DNA from: Saururus chinensis
Lineage: Eukaryota > Streptophyta > Magnoliopsida > Piperales > Saururaceae
Assembly (NCBI GenBank): GCA_035235625.1
Contig: CP141140.1
Span: forward strand, 45,565,351-45,629,350
Length of the DNA: 64,000 bases
Reading direction: 5' to 3'
Both the position numbers and the translations under genes were made by a program. Under the pieces are notes generated by a model, which saw only the letters and a list, made by a program, of their open reading frames with translations, did no database searches and was not told where the DNA came from. This document shows positions 37,413-49,439 of this stretch, one piece after another (positions within the stretch are counted from its first letter, which is position 1; each line of letters begins with the position of its first letter).

Positions 37413-37719
37413 TGATGTGCCCGATGCAGGCACGATCGGTATCTAGGAGGATTGCGCAGGGAAAGGGGAGAATTGTAGAAGAAAGGGGAGAAGTCTGAAA
37501 TCACCAATTGCATAATGAAAACAAGAGTACAGGCCGCCCCTTATGGGAGACGACCCCCCCTAGGGAACCGGACCAGCTGAACCAACCCAGCCTGCCCGGT
37601 TCATACAATTTAATCTAAGACCAACTGAACCAATAATTAAAAGACTATAATTCAACTAAATAGTCAAAGCAGTAAAGTAGTAAAAAGAGTCTGAGCATCG
37701 TGTGCAATCGTGCACAACA
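37413..37719 (-). repeat. Gypsy 2 LTR (3' in element orientation)
   Basis: Starts tgatgtgcccgatgcagg and ends cgtgcacaaca on the plus strand. A purine-rich minus-strand tract (gaagcatggtggag) lies directly beside it at 37720-37733. Four differences from its partner over 307 bp. Confidence 0.95.
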
Positions 37720-40700
37720 CTCCACCATGCTTCCGCTAGTCGACTTGTCCGCAAGGCAACCAAGCTGGATAACGAGCCAAGAAATCATCCTCAAGTATCC
37801 ACGTCGCATCCTCCAAAGGCTGACCCCACCAGGAAACTAAAACCTCAGTAACAATGCGACCCGAACGATGAACCCGTCTCTTCTCAAGCACAGACGTAGG
37901 GGCAGGATCAGGGGGCGGAATAGGACCCATCAGTGGTGGAGGAGATGCATCCACGGCCAAGCTGCGATCACCCACAAACCTGTGAAGGCGGGACACATGG
38001 AACACAGGATGAACCAAGGAAGTAGGCGGCAAGGACAAACGGTAAGCGACTGGACCAACGCGAGCCTCCACCGGGTATGGACCATGAAACCTAGGAGCGA
38101 GCTTGGAGTGCTCAGGCTGGAATAAAGAAGTCTGGCACTGCGGTAAGATAGAAACATAGACCAAGTCACCAACTTGGAACTCCGATCAGTTCGGCGGCCA
38201 TCATAGAGCTGTTTCATCCGATTCTGAGCCTCAGCAAGATTTATCTTCAACTGGCGCAAGACCTCATCACAAGTTTGTAGCATATAATCCACCTCAGCCA
38301 CCGAAGTGCAATGCGGCACATACGGCAAAATAGTAGGGGGAGGACGGCCATACAACACCTCGAATGGAGTGAAGCCCACACTCTTGTGATAAGCAGTATT
38401 ATAGGACCACTCTGCCCACGGAAGAAGCTGCAACCAACGGCGGGGCTGTGACATCGTGAAGCACCTCAAGTACTACTCCAAACAATGGTTGACGACCTCC
38501 GTTTGCCCATCCGTTTGAGGGTGATATGCAGTGCTCATATGAAGGGATGTACCCTGTAATGCAAAGAACTCCTGCCAGAACTGAGAAAGGAAGATACGGT
38601 CACGATCAAACACAATGGTACGAGGCATACCATGAAGCTTCGCCACCTCCCGAACATACAAGTCAGTCACCATTTTAGCAGAAAAGGGGTGACCCAACGC
38701 ACAAAAATGAGCATACTTAGATAGATGGTCAACCACCACCATGATCACCGACTTACCTTGCACAAGCGGCAAGGCTTCCACAAAATCCATCGATACATCC
38801 TCCCATACTTTGTCCGGAATCGGTAGGGGTTGGAGCAGCCCAGTGTGAGAAGTGGTGGTAGCCTTGGCATGCTGACAAATATCACAAGCCGTCACATACT
38901 CATGCATAGCCCGACGAACCCCCAACCATAAAAAACTCTGACTGGCCCGTTTGTAAGTGCGGAAAACCCCCTCATGACCAGCAACCAAAGAGTCATGGAA
39001 ATGAGATATGATGCGGCAGCAAAGATCAGCGACATTAGGAACCCACAAATGGTCCTTCCAGAACAATAAATCATCCCGCCAGGTGTAAAACTGATGGGCA
39101 GCCGGGTCCTGCTGAAGGGCAGCGATCAACGTCTGTGTCAAAGTATCAGAACAGTAGGCCTGCTTGAGCTCATTGATAAACGGACAAGAGAGCATGGAGA
39201 GTGTGAGGCACGACCCTGAGGCAGGTATACGGGAAAGAGCGTCAGCCACTGTGTTCTCTGACCCCTTCTTATAAACCACTTCATAATCATAACCCAGAAG
39301 TTTACTGACCCAACACTACTAAGATGGGGTGGATACCCGCTGTTGGAGAAAATACTTCAATGGTTGATGGTCAGTACAAATCAGGAACCGCCTACCCAAG
39401 AGGTATGGCTTCCATTTGGTGACAGCATGGATGATAGCCAGCATCTCCTTCTCATAGACGGACATTGACAAGGATCTGCCCGCCAATGCCTTGCTGAAAT
39501 AGGCTATGGGACACTCATCCTGTAACAAAACCGCCCCTAAGCCAGTGTCCGAAGCATCCGTCTCAACCACAAACGGGCGGCTGAAGTCAGGCAAGATCAA
39601 GACGGGGGCAGAAGCCATGGCGTGCTTCAGCCCGTCAAATGCTGCCTGCGCCTCTGGAGTCCAAGCAAAAGCGCCCCGTTTGAGTAGCGCTGTCAATGGT
39701 CTAGCCAATTCTCCATAGCGACTGATGAAGCGCCGATAGTACCCCGTGAGGCCTAGGAAACCACGAAGTGCTCGAACACATGTGGGAATAGGCCAAGACA
39801 GCATGGCAGTTACCTTGGCAGGGTCGGTGGCGACACCATTTTCTGAGATAATGTGGCCCAAGTAATCCACCTGTCGATTGCCAAAGGAGCACTTCGAACG
39901 TTTAAGACAAAGAATTATCACGCAGGATGGAGAAAACCGACCTGAGGTGGGACAAATGCTTTGTCCACAATCTGCTGTATACCAGAATGTCATCAAAGAA
40001 AACCAGGATATAACGGCGCAGGAAGGAGCAGAAGAGGTCATTCATGAGGCACTGGAAGGTGGATGGAGCATTAGTCAAACCAAACGGCATCACAAGGAAC
40101 TCGAAGTGGCCGTCGTGAGTTCAGAAAGCTGTCTTGTGCACATCGGTAGCACTCATGCGGATCTGATGATAGCCCGAACGTAAGTCGAGCTTACTAAACA
40201 CCGTCGCGCCTGTCAACTCATCGAGTAGCTCCTCAATCACTGGAATCGGGTACTTATCTTTCACAGTCACAGCATTGAGGCCACGGTAGTCCACACAGAA
40301 GCGCCATGTACCGTCCTTATTGCGCACAAGCAACACCGGCGACGAATAAGAACTTGTGTTGGGCCGTATAATCCCTGCCTGAAGCATATCGGCCACCAGC
40401 CGCTCGATCTCAGCCTTCTAAATATGGGGGTAGCGGTATGGCCGCACATTGGTTGGGGCGGAACCCGGTGTAATCAGAATCTGATGATCATGGAAGCAGC
40501 GAGGCGGGAGGCCCTGTGGTTCAGCGAACAGGTCTTGGTAATCTGTCAACAACTCACTGAGGTCAGGTAGCACTATACCTTGAGGAACCTCAATAACTGC
40601 ACGCTGCTGTAAAAGAAGCCCTTGGGGGGCGTACCAGCACAAGCTACTCGACAAATGGCCGGAGAGAAGAGTGCCCAGCTTAGAACCTTACAACCGGACG

Positions 40701-42413
40701 CACTACCCCCAGAGTTCAAACTCCATCCACATCTCCCTAAAGTTCCACACGACATCGCCGAGCTCCTGGAGCCACTGTACACCCAATACGACGTCCGCAC
40801 CTTTGGTCGGCAACAGGAAGAGATCAGTGACAAATGCATGGCCCTGTATGGACAAAGTAACCTGCACACACACCCCATTGCTCCAGAGGTGCTTGCCATC
40901 GCCGATCAGTACATCAAAAGGCTTGGAGTCCAATACGAAGCACCCAAGACGGTTGGCGACCCTGTCATTAATAAAATTGTGAGTAGAACCACTGTTGATC
41001 AGGATAGCTACCTGTTGGCACTTGAGGAGCCCCTGGACACGCATCGTGTGGGGTGTAAAAGCCCCAGAGAACACATGCCCTAAGATCTCTGGCAAGAGCT
41101 CATCACTGGCGGCCAAGGCCGAATCATCACAAACTGCGTCGCCATCGTCCACTTCTTCCACTAGGAGACTGCCCTTAACGGAACAGCAGTGCCCAGGCAC
41201 AAATTTCTCATCGCAGCGGAAGCATAACCCCTTTGAACGGTGTTCCTCTATTTGAGCCGGAGTTAAATGCCGGACAATTAGACCTGCAGGAGAAGGGAGC
41301 TGATTGGGTCGGCCAGGAATAGCACTGGGGCGGCGGTTGAGCAACGCTAGGGGCAGAGCGGCCCAATGGTCCAAGCTGCCCCCCTCTGCACTATCTGGCC
41401 AGTTTCTCCTCTTCGATGCGGGCGTGGCATACCACCTCTCGCATATTGGCGCGTGGAAAGTGATGCATCTCTTCAGAAATTTTGGGCTTGAGGCCACGCT
41501 TGAAGGTACCCACCAAGGCGGCGATTGGCTAGTCGGGCAGCCGGTTGGCCACCTTCATAAACTTAGTGTAGTATGCACGGACGGTGGTAGTCTGGCACAT
41601 AGAGGATAGCATCTCATTGAAATCCTGGAATTCGTTTGGCCCAAATTGAACGCAGAGCTCATCGGAAAAGGCCGCCCATGTTGGGTAGCGTACCTCTTTC
41701 TCAAAACTCTGGAACCACACGGATGCATCGCCATCAAGGTGGAAGGCTGCTATGCGCAAGCGCTCTGCCTCTGAATGAGTGCCTTGGTAGGCAAAAAATT
41801 TGTCAGCCTTATACAACCACTCAACCGGGTTGTCATCCCCGTTGTAGCGAGGGAACTGCAGTCGGGCCATACGTGGTTCAGCGCCCGCTCTGTGACCCCC
41901 ACCATGCTGAGGGAACTCGTCCCAATCCTCCTCAGCGTCCTGAAAGTGGTTAGGATGGGGCGGCATCATAGGGGCATTTTCACGAACACCTAGTGTGCCT
42001 CGCGTGTCCCAGGCCTGCCACCTCCCTCCCAGCGCTGTCTGGTCAGCGCCAAAGCTTGCAGGATAGGCTCGGCCTCCCAAGTTGATGCCGGCAGGCACTG
42101 GGGTGGCTGTTAGGGTCAGTTCCGGGGCCTGCGAGGGCTCGCCCTTCTCTAGGGTAACAGCAGTCGGTGCAGGCAAAACAGGCATGACGCACGCTGCCAT
42201 GGCGTCCTGTTGTACCTTCACTCTGGCGAGTTCGGCTGCAAGAGCTTGCACCATTGTGAGGATCTCTGAAAACCTGGCATCGCTGATAGTGGAATTGGCC
42301 TGCGGACTGTCTGTTGAAGTTGGCGCTGGTGCCTCCTTCTCTGACGTCGTCTCTTGCACCATAACCTGTTTGCCACACGCCATGGTTGAGGATTGCACAA
42401 GCTCTGATACCAA

Positions 42414-42720
42414 TGATGTGCCCGATGCAGGCACGATCGGTATCTAGGAGGATTGCGCAGGGAAAGGGGAGAATTGTAGAAGAAAGGGGAGAAGTCTGAA
42501 ATCACCAATTGCATAATGAAAACAAGAGTACAGGCCGCCCCTTATGGGAGATGACCCCCCCTAGGGAACCGGACCAACTGAACCAACCCAGCCTGCCCGG
42601 TTCATACAATTTAATCTAAGACCAACTAAACCAATAATTAAAAGACTATAATTCAACTAAATAGTCAAAGCAGTAAAGTAGTAAAAAGAGTCTGAGCATA
42701 GTGTGCAATCGTGCACAACA
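42414..42720 (-). repeat. Gypsy 2 LTR (5' in element orientation)
   Basis: The same 307-bp sequence as the partner LTR. The primer-binding site lies one base away, at 42401-42412. Confidence 0.95.
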
Positions 42721-42725
42721 TACAC

Positions 42726-43769
42726 TTTTGCAAATATTACATCTACCATATTGATAAAAATATTAAACTATTACTGACATAAAATACAAAATTTTATCAT
42801 AAAAAAGAAAAACTATGAAGCATTATACCCACATAAGATTGAAGACGAAGAACAAGACAAGTAGCCACTTATAAGCTATTGAATCCCATAAAAATGCCAA
42901 TCAGTAGAGGTATAAAATACCACAACAAACAATAATAGAGCAAGTGGAGCATCATCAAGCAGAAATAATCGATTTATAGCAACCTAAATATATCAACAAA
43001 AGAAGTTAAAAATGGAAGCGTAAAAAGGACCTGTGAGACTAAATTCCGTCTGAGAATGAATGAACAGAGCAAACCTAGTCCAGGCCCAGCAATAGAAATA
43101 AACCCCTGCAAGCTGAACAAAATATAAATACAAGGTAAATAGATAAAAAAACTCCCAAAATGCAGACTCAATAAGAAAAGCCCTTACTGACTCCCAAAAA
43201 AAATCCCAAAATGCAGACATAAGGGAAAATTTTGGAATTGAATTTTGCAGACTCAATTCCAAAATTTGTTGACCGATCTGCAACTAGATTTGCTTCACAA
43301 TCAAACTATTAATATTGCACAACATAAGTATTTAACCATTTTGTTTTATAGAATTTACAAAGAATATAAAATTTTATTGTATTACCTTTGTCCCATTAAG
43401 TGGCTTATTTGTTAAAAAAATACAAGTTTTATGCAAGGTAAGAAGCACCTTAAACCACAAAAAGATAAAAAAAAACATGCTATTCGAATTAGAGGAAATT
43501 AGGCTAGCAAGAGCATGGCGGCAGGGCGGATTTAGCACAACAAAAAGAGAAGACGACGGGACCGGCAGCAGGGCAGAGGAGACGAGATTGGCAGGCACGG
43601 TGTCGGGCCAGACGACGAAAGCAAGAAGACCGGTAGCAGAGCAGATGACTAGAACTAGAGGTGGGCAGAACGAACGATTGACCGAGCAGAAAACGACTGG
43701 AGGTGGAGGCGGAGTCATGTATAAATGAAGATGATTTCATCGTTTTGATTTCATCCTTCTAAACAATGA
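42726..43769. other. MULE 5' region, non-coding
   Basis: This lies between the chromovirus and the right MULE terminal repeat, upstream of the transposase. A GC-rich block at about 43500-43720 stands out against AT-rich DNA and may be a promoter or leader. A 22-23 bp string (caaaatgcagac...) occurs twice near 43160 and 43208. I recognise no protein. Confidence 0.4.
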
Positions 43770-44054
43770 AATCAGTATCGTTAAGAACCAAATGCCGAAA
43801 TGGTATAAGTGTCGCAATTTCATCGTTTAGAAGGACAAAATCAGCTTAAGTTGATTACGTCCTTCTAAACGACAAAATCAGGTCAAGTCGTAAACCGATT
43901 TTGTCCTTTAGAAGGTTGAAATCAGCTTAAACCCAATTTAGTCCTTCTAAAGGATGAAATCAACTAAAAAATTAAAAAAAAAGCCATGCAGGCACCAGCT
44001 GCTTGGCTGGCACCTACGTGGTTTTTAAAAAATTATTATTTATATAATTTTCCC
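43770..44054. repeat. MULE right terminal inverted repeat
   Basis: The reverse complement matches 22958-23178, including ggaaaattatataaataata, the gatttcatccttctaaa palindromes and gtatcgttaagaacc. It has about 60 extra bases near the tip. Confidence 0.85.
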
Positions 44055-44613
44055 TTTTCAAAATAGTCATTTCTTATCAAATTGGTTATAAGTTTAGTTA
44101 TAACTTTTGTTCTACTTGCTGAGATCTATCTTGGGTTAAAATTTGGAGTTAATCTGACACAAAATCTTTTTAGGGTTTATTAAAATTTCAAAGTTTTTAT
44201 TTTTATTGTGCATTTCAAGGATTTTTGAAATTCTAAGATATTTATTAGTGTTCATATATTTGTTCTAATTTAGTTTAGGATTATCCCTTAGTTGTTTATT
44301 TGAAATTTATTTAAATGGGGAGAGAGAAGAAGAAAATGACTATTGAGTCAAGGTCTGGGGATCTAAGTGCTTCAATTAGCAGAGCAGATAGGGTTAGACT
44401 ATCAGGTGCGAACATAGCTTAGTGCACGTTCCCCTAGAGATTGTCATGGGATGGATAGAGGCACATCATTATTGGATGGATTACTTCCAAACTGTTTCCA
44501 CTTCCGGTCAGTCTATTTTTGCACGTCTTGTCAAACACGAGATTCTCATCTGCTCGTGCCATCACCAATGTGACATCTAGAGTGCACAAAAGGACAGAGT
44601 GCATCTCATAATG
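44055..44613 (+). other. Right flank of the MULE, retroelement-like remnant D
   Basis: It begins with the right copy of the MULE target duplication (44055-44063). A short open stretch from 44315 (GREKKKMTIESRSG) looks like the start of a protein but decays quickly. The stretch around 48796-49250 may be its continuation beyond a nested insertion. The family is not recognised. Confidence 0.3.
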
Positions 44614-45344
44614 TGTAATGCCTGAGATTTTTTATCACATTTTTTTAAAAATTCATGGAAATTATTTTGCAATATAACAGTTATAAATCGGGAAAAATGA
44701 CGAATATGAAACCTATGAAAGCAGTTTTATAATTTAAAACATCACACATCAATTTTTACCAATTAAATTTTTGCTCATTCGATCAAATATCATACGGCCA
44801 AACCAAACATCCTCAGGTGCTACTCGAAAACTAACATACAAAATAAATTGCTATGATCATTGACTTTAAATGCAATTATATTCTAGGCATCCCTGAGTGC
44901 AAGTCCTATAACAAACCACAGTCTAATCCAAATTTCAAGTCAAGAGAGCATAAACACCTTAATTCTTATATCACTGAATACATCTTATCGTGGCACAAAT
45001 AATACTCACAGTGCATCAAGGATGTACCTAATTCAAAGGAAATCAATCCACAATGGAAACGAACATCCATCTTTAGGAGCTCTCTAACACAAACCTGCAA
45101 AAGCCTCCAAATCATCAGGGCTAAAAAAATAAAGTAAATGAGTATTTTCATACTTAGTAGGAAAATACACAACAGGGGAGTTCTAAACACTGAATTCAGT
45201 AAGTCTATACATAGATGCATTCATGCAACTCAAACATGAAGAAGACCGTCATATAGTAATCATGCACATATGCATACCATCATGCCAAATACATACCATC
45301 AAACCAATCATACACTTACACTCTTAATCAAAGTCTTGCCAACT

Positions 45345-45530
45345 TACTCGTCCAATTGTACGCTTACTCATACAATTTACACATACTCGTATGACCTTAC
45401 TTATACAATCTTACTTGTATGACTTACTCATACAATCTTACTCATATGACCTTACTCGTACAATCTTACTCATATGACTTTACTGGTACAATCTTACTTC
45501 AATTCTTACTGTTACAGTCTTGCTCATAAC
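45345..45530. repeat. Tandem array of cttactcatacaat-type units
   Basis: About 12-13 bp half-units alternate between cttactcatacaat and cttactcatatgac, with changes, for some 180 bp. No function is evident. Confidence 0.7.
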
Positions 45531-45849
45531 TTACACATACTTAGAAACATACATACTCAATCATATGTATGCATACTATCAACCACCACAGCTCATTACA
45601 ATTAATAAGCTTCAACATTGAAATGGAAAGGAATGCCGCTCAAGCATCACCTTAACCTTCGAGTATTGAGTAGATGCCATAGACTTTTTCAAATACAAGG
45701 CACACCCAAGCTCATTGGGTATAGGATCAAACATGTAAAACCATTTCTATGATACTACTTACCTGAGCGCACAAACATAAACACCCACACTTTAGAGCCA
45801 TACAAATGCCCACACTTTAGGGGGCTTATAGTGCCCACTTAGGATGGAT

Positions 45850-45935
45850 TCATACAGTGCCACTATTGGGTCAGAATCTTATAGTACCACTATTGGGCAA
45901 AAATTATATAGTGCCACTCTTGGGTAGAATCAATA
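45850..45935. repeat. About 27-bp tandem repeat, three units
   Basis: Three units each carry agtgccactattgggcagaa with small changes. They follow a pair of cccacactttag words at 45788 and 45811. Confidence 0.7.
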
Positions 45936-46979
45936 GAACATCAAATGTCTAGGCTTAATACAACACATAGACCAAATCGAAAACATGCATTGCTCTCAAC
46001 AAAGCATCAGACGCCTCATCTTAAATACAACACATATGCAACATATCGCAAAATAAACACCATCACTAGACATGAGAAATGTTGAGCCAACACATTATTG
46101 GCTAGCTCAAACAAGGAACTTAATCATTCAAAACCCTCAAGTGTTAACAATGTTAACATATTAGCTTTTCTTATAATTCAAGTTTGAATTAAGTACTTTA
46201 GGTATGTACAATTATGCCACACAATTCTTCTGTCTTACAATCTTTTGCAGACTAATCCAAAGCTGAACCCATTTTGAAACCGTAGTTTGTTAGGGCAGCG
46301 GACTTCACTTAACATCCATCTCATTATCATAACTCACCACCAAACATATCCTTATATATTCATATATTCTTCACCATCCATCTTATGGCCCAAGCATCTT
46401 ACTCGAACGTTATCAAACTAAGCTTCTCGGAGCCAACCTCAGTTATCACTCTCTTACTTATATTTCACTTATTATGCTTACTTTTCACTTCATAAACTTT
46501 ACGTTATGCTTGCACAATTATGCAACATTGTTACTATCTAACAATCCCCCAACATACGCTCCAGCCAAACCAAACCAATATGCTCCAATACTCACCCATC
46601 AAACTTCTGTCCTCCATCTTCCATCATATGCTTACACGTTTACAACAAATCCATACCAAACCCTCTGTCACCTCTTACTGTCCATTGCCCATACCTTTGC
46701 CCACACACACATACACATATCCATCACACAGGTGTATAAGTCCATCACATACTTCCATACATAGATTATCAACATACTCGCTAGCCACCACTAGCACACA
46801 CATACTCCACATGCATAAAACATACTTACGGATCACAAGCGTGTCATATGCATTTCAACATAGCATAAGTTATCCTCTTACATCATGCAAATGAATCATA
46901 ATTTAACATCCAAAGCATTGAATCATACATTACTAGTATGCTACTTCACATTCAAAGCATGATATCATGAAATTGAGAG

Positions 46980-48480
46980 TTCAAATCTCCCCTCCCTTGT
47001 AATCCATGATGCTTCATGGTGAGCACGCAACGGTTGCGGCTTCAGCAACGGAGTTGGTGGCCAAAAGCAGTGCCTAGTTGAGAGAGCTATTGTCTCGAGG
47101 GATTAGGAAGCAATCATGGGTAAATGGGGCTGACACAGTTCAACATAGCACAATTCCCGACCCACGACAGAACACTAGGGCTTCTGGGAGAAAGGTCGTG
47201 CCAATAGAAATGGCAATGCAACTGCAAGTCAAGAGTGTACTAACTGAAGATAAACCTACGGATGAGAAGTACTTGGCCATCTACAAGATGTCAAAATCAG
47301 CTGTGGACAGCACCCAATGGTGTCAATTTTGCATCTACAAGGGCCCACATAAGGGCAGAGGGAATGGGGTGATGTTCAAGGAGATAGGAGAGGTGGAGGG
47401 GACTCTAATGGTCAAATCCATTCATTGGTGGAGCCAGCCGATGGTCAGGTGACGCTAATGTAGCACCTAAACCCTAAATTGCACAAGTGACCACATGCAC
47501 ACATGGCGAAAGGGGAGGGGAGAGGGCTGGACGGTGTCATCCCAAGGCCCAAAAGGGTGACATAGCTAGGGCCAGAATGTGGTGGTAGATCAAAGCAGAA
47601 ACATCGTCAATTGCCACCCACAATAAACACATTTGGTGCGGGTAGCTATGTATCTCGCACGGGAAAGGGCTAAGGGGTGTCTCGGAGTCGAGCCTAGATA
47701 GTGCAGAGGCCACAGGGCCAACATCGTGCCAAGGTCGATGGAGATAGCCTCCACTATCGCCGGGGCAAGGCAAACCTAACCAAATATGCTTGGAGGTCGT
47801 TCTACAGTCAGTGGTGGAAAAGGGGTAAAACAGGGTCAATCGTGCAAATAGGATGGACAAGCAAAGAGGGGAGAGGAACAACGGCCTCTTGCTATCACCA
47901 AGCCACTACAGAGCTTGCCGCGGTTCCATGCCGTTCACTAGTTAACAGTGAACCGATGAAGGCAAACAAAATAAAAGAGCAGTTTTTACTATGTGGTGCA
48001 AAATAAGACAGAGGAGGTGGGAATTAAGTGGTCTATTCAGGCTGGGAGGGGTGGTCCACCACTACCGTTGGCCCAAGACAGACCGAGTGGAGCTAATTTG
48101 AAGACCGGATGGCGGCAAGAAGCACTTCAGTAGCCCCAAAAATGAACTGGACAGTGAGAAGAAGAAAATTGAGGAAAAGTACCGACAGCTCACGAAGGAG
48201 CAAGGAGAGCATGGTGGCAGCTTTGGCCAGTGCCTATGGGGTCCTGGCGGCCAGACAAAGCTAAGTCCAGTGGAGAGTGGTAGCAAATAGTAACAAAATA
48301 ACCCTCTATTGAGCTAAAAACAAATTTAGACGGTGAGAAAAATTGAGGAACATATGGGTACCTCATGGAGGAGCAAGGAGAGGGTGGTGGTGGCCTATCT
48401 AGTACCCAAGGACTCATGTGGGCAAGACAAAGTGGATTTAGGCAAGAAGTAGCAGAATCTGATGATGGAGTCATGACAAG
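46980..48480. other. GC-richer block without a recognised gene
   Basis: Open frames of about 70-125 codons occur on both strands (for example 47078-47452 on the plus strand, with WCQFCIYKGPHKGRGNG). None matches a family I know, and they overlap freely. A near-repeat with gaggagcaaggagag occurs at about 48197 and 48371. It is best seen as part of the LTR-like element, but a captured gene piece is possible. Confidence 0.35.
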
Positions 48481-48795
48481 GTGATTGGAAATCGCTTGAG
48501 TTTCTTACTGGGAACTTTTGGACATTCTGAACTTTTCTGGAATGCATTGACCGATTCAATATTTATATTCCTTTTTTCCTTTTATGTCCTTTTCACACAC
48601 CAACCTCCTATTTACATGTCATATATCCAAAATTTGCCTAGAAAACATTTGTGATGTGTCGAAGCCCAACGGCAACAACTAAGCATCAAACCTGACTCTA
48701 CAAATATGCGCCAATGCATCACATTTTACCACAAAAAATGATCAATAAATAGAAGAAAATTCACAAAAAACCATAGAAGCATTAGTGCCATTACA

Positions 48796-49439
48796 CGATG
48801 GCACACATACTTCATCTCATAGCACAACATGAGCTTCAGTTGGATCTACCCTCCATTATCTTTGGACGCATGATGACTTTCCTTCAAGGCCACACACATG
48901 AGATGTTACCTACCCTTTCATCTTGTGCATGAGTTTCATAGTGGTTCCTGTTCGGATTTCTGGATAAGCATATTTTAGTCAATATAGGGCCGATTGATGT
49001 AGTAGTAGTTCGATGAATGCTTTCTCACCATTAGGGAGATGCAGAGGAGCGATTGGGCTTATTGATGATCTAGATAGACTAGTCACCATTACTAAGTTTA
49101 GAGCTAATCAGGATGCGGTGATGGAGAGACTTAGACATCATATGCATACTCAGAGCTATATTTCCACATGCTGACAGTGAGGGGGAGTAGTCTAATGATT
49201 CTAATGCTGCTAGAGATGACTAATGATGTTTTTTCATATATATTTTTGGATCACTTTTTCATGTATTCCTATGTTTAAACTTGCTTTAGTTCAACTATGT
49301 TTCATTATGTCTATGAGATGTTTGAAACATATTTTATGATGGGATATGTGATGGACATGGTTATGTGATGATTTTCATATATATTTTCATGTCTTTTGGT
49401 GATAACTCATTTTCTTCCCCTAAAGAACTCTTAGACGTT
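48796..49439 (+). other. Remnant D continuation, mostly non-coding
   Basis: The broken reading around 48850-49210 has some protein-like composition, and a gggggag tract lies near 49181. I cannot name a family. The rest is AT-rich. Confidence 0.25.

Larger units (their letters stand above)
37413..42720 (-). mobile_element. Ty3/gypsy element 2, chromovirus (possibly Reina clade), young but broken
   Basis: Both LTRs are 307 bp (37413-37719 and 42414-42720), differ at four positions, and are flanked by a perfect 5-bp target duplication tacac (37408-37412 and 42721-42725). The minus-strand primer-binding site tggtatcagagc (42401-42412) fits initiator tRNA-Met. Parts in order from the right: gag (about 42434-41529), zinc knuckle and protease (41497-40703, NSGSTHNFI), reverse transcriptase (40396-39900, FFDD), RNase H (40041-39319), integrase (39279-38200, with CDICQHAK) and a chromodomain near the end (about 37900-37740, EDATWILEDDFLARYP). 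The coding part is broken about half a dozen times. LTR divergence of about 1.3% implies an insertion within roughly the last million years under usual plant rates. Its GC content is clearly higher than its surroundings. Confidence 0.93.
22958..44054 (-). mobile_element. Mutator-like element (MULE) carrying a PMD gene, split by two gypsy elements
   Basis: Long terminal inverted repeats (about 220-285 bp) begin ggaaaattatataaataata on both sides and are flanked by an 8/9 target duplication. Without its two nested gypsy elements the MULE is about 6.5 kb. On the minus strand it encodes a MURA-type transposase (37233 down to 25220) followed by a plant mobile domain gene (about 25130 down to 23423). 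Both are broken. The Athila/Tat-like gypsy sits within the transposase gene, between the SWIM zinc finger and the C-terminal zinc knuckle. The chromovirus gypsy sits upstream of the transposase start. Confidence 0.88.
44614..48795. mobile_element. Probable large solo LTR (chromovirus type)
   Basis: The stretch begins tgtaatgcc and ends ggcattaca with one mismatch, the short inverted termini expected of an LTR. It carries no retroelement coding domain. It holds two tandem arrays (45345-45530, 45850-45935) and a GC-rich 1.5-kb block (46980-48480), a layout seen in multi-kilobase chromovirus LTRs. The flanking five bases (taatg and cgatg) match only 3 of 5, and a 9-bp string catctcata lies near both sides (44602-44610, 48813-48821). 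The ends are therefore uncertain. Confidence 0.35.

Noticed and set aside
45250-45560. Centromere-like satellite
   Set aside because: The array is under 200 bp, made of 12-13 bp units, and lies inside an LTR-like unit.
47078-47452. Possible 124-residue gene in the GC-rich block
   Set aside because: No recognised domain, overlapping frames on the other strand, and no splice or promoter context. Kept only as part of the LTR-like unit.
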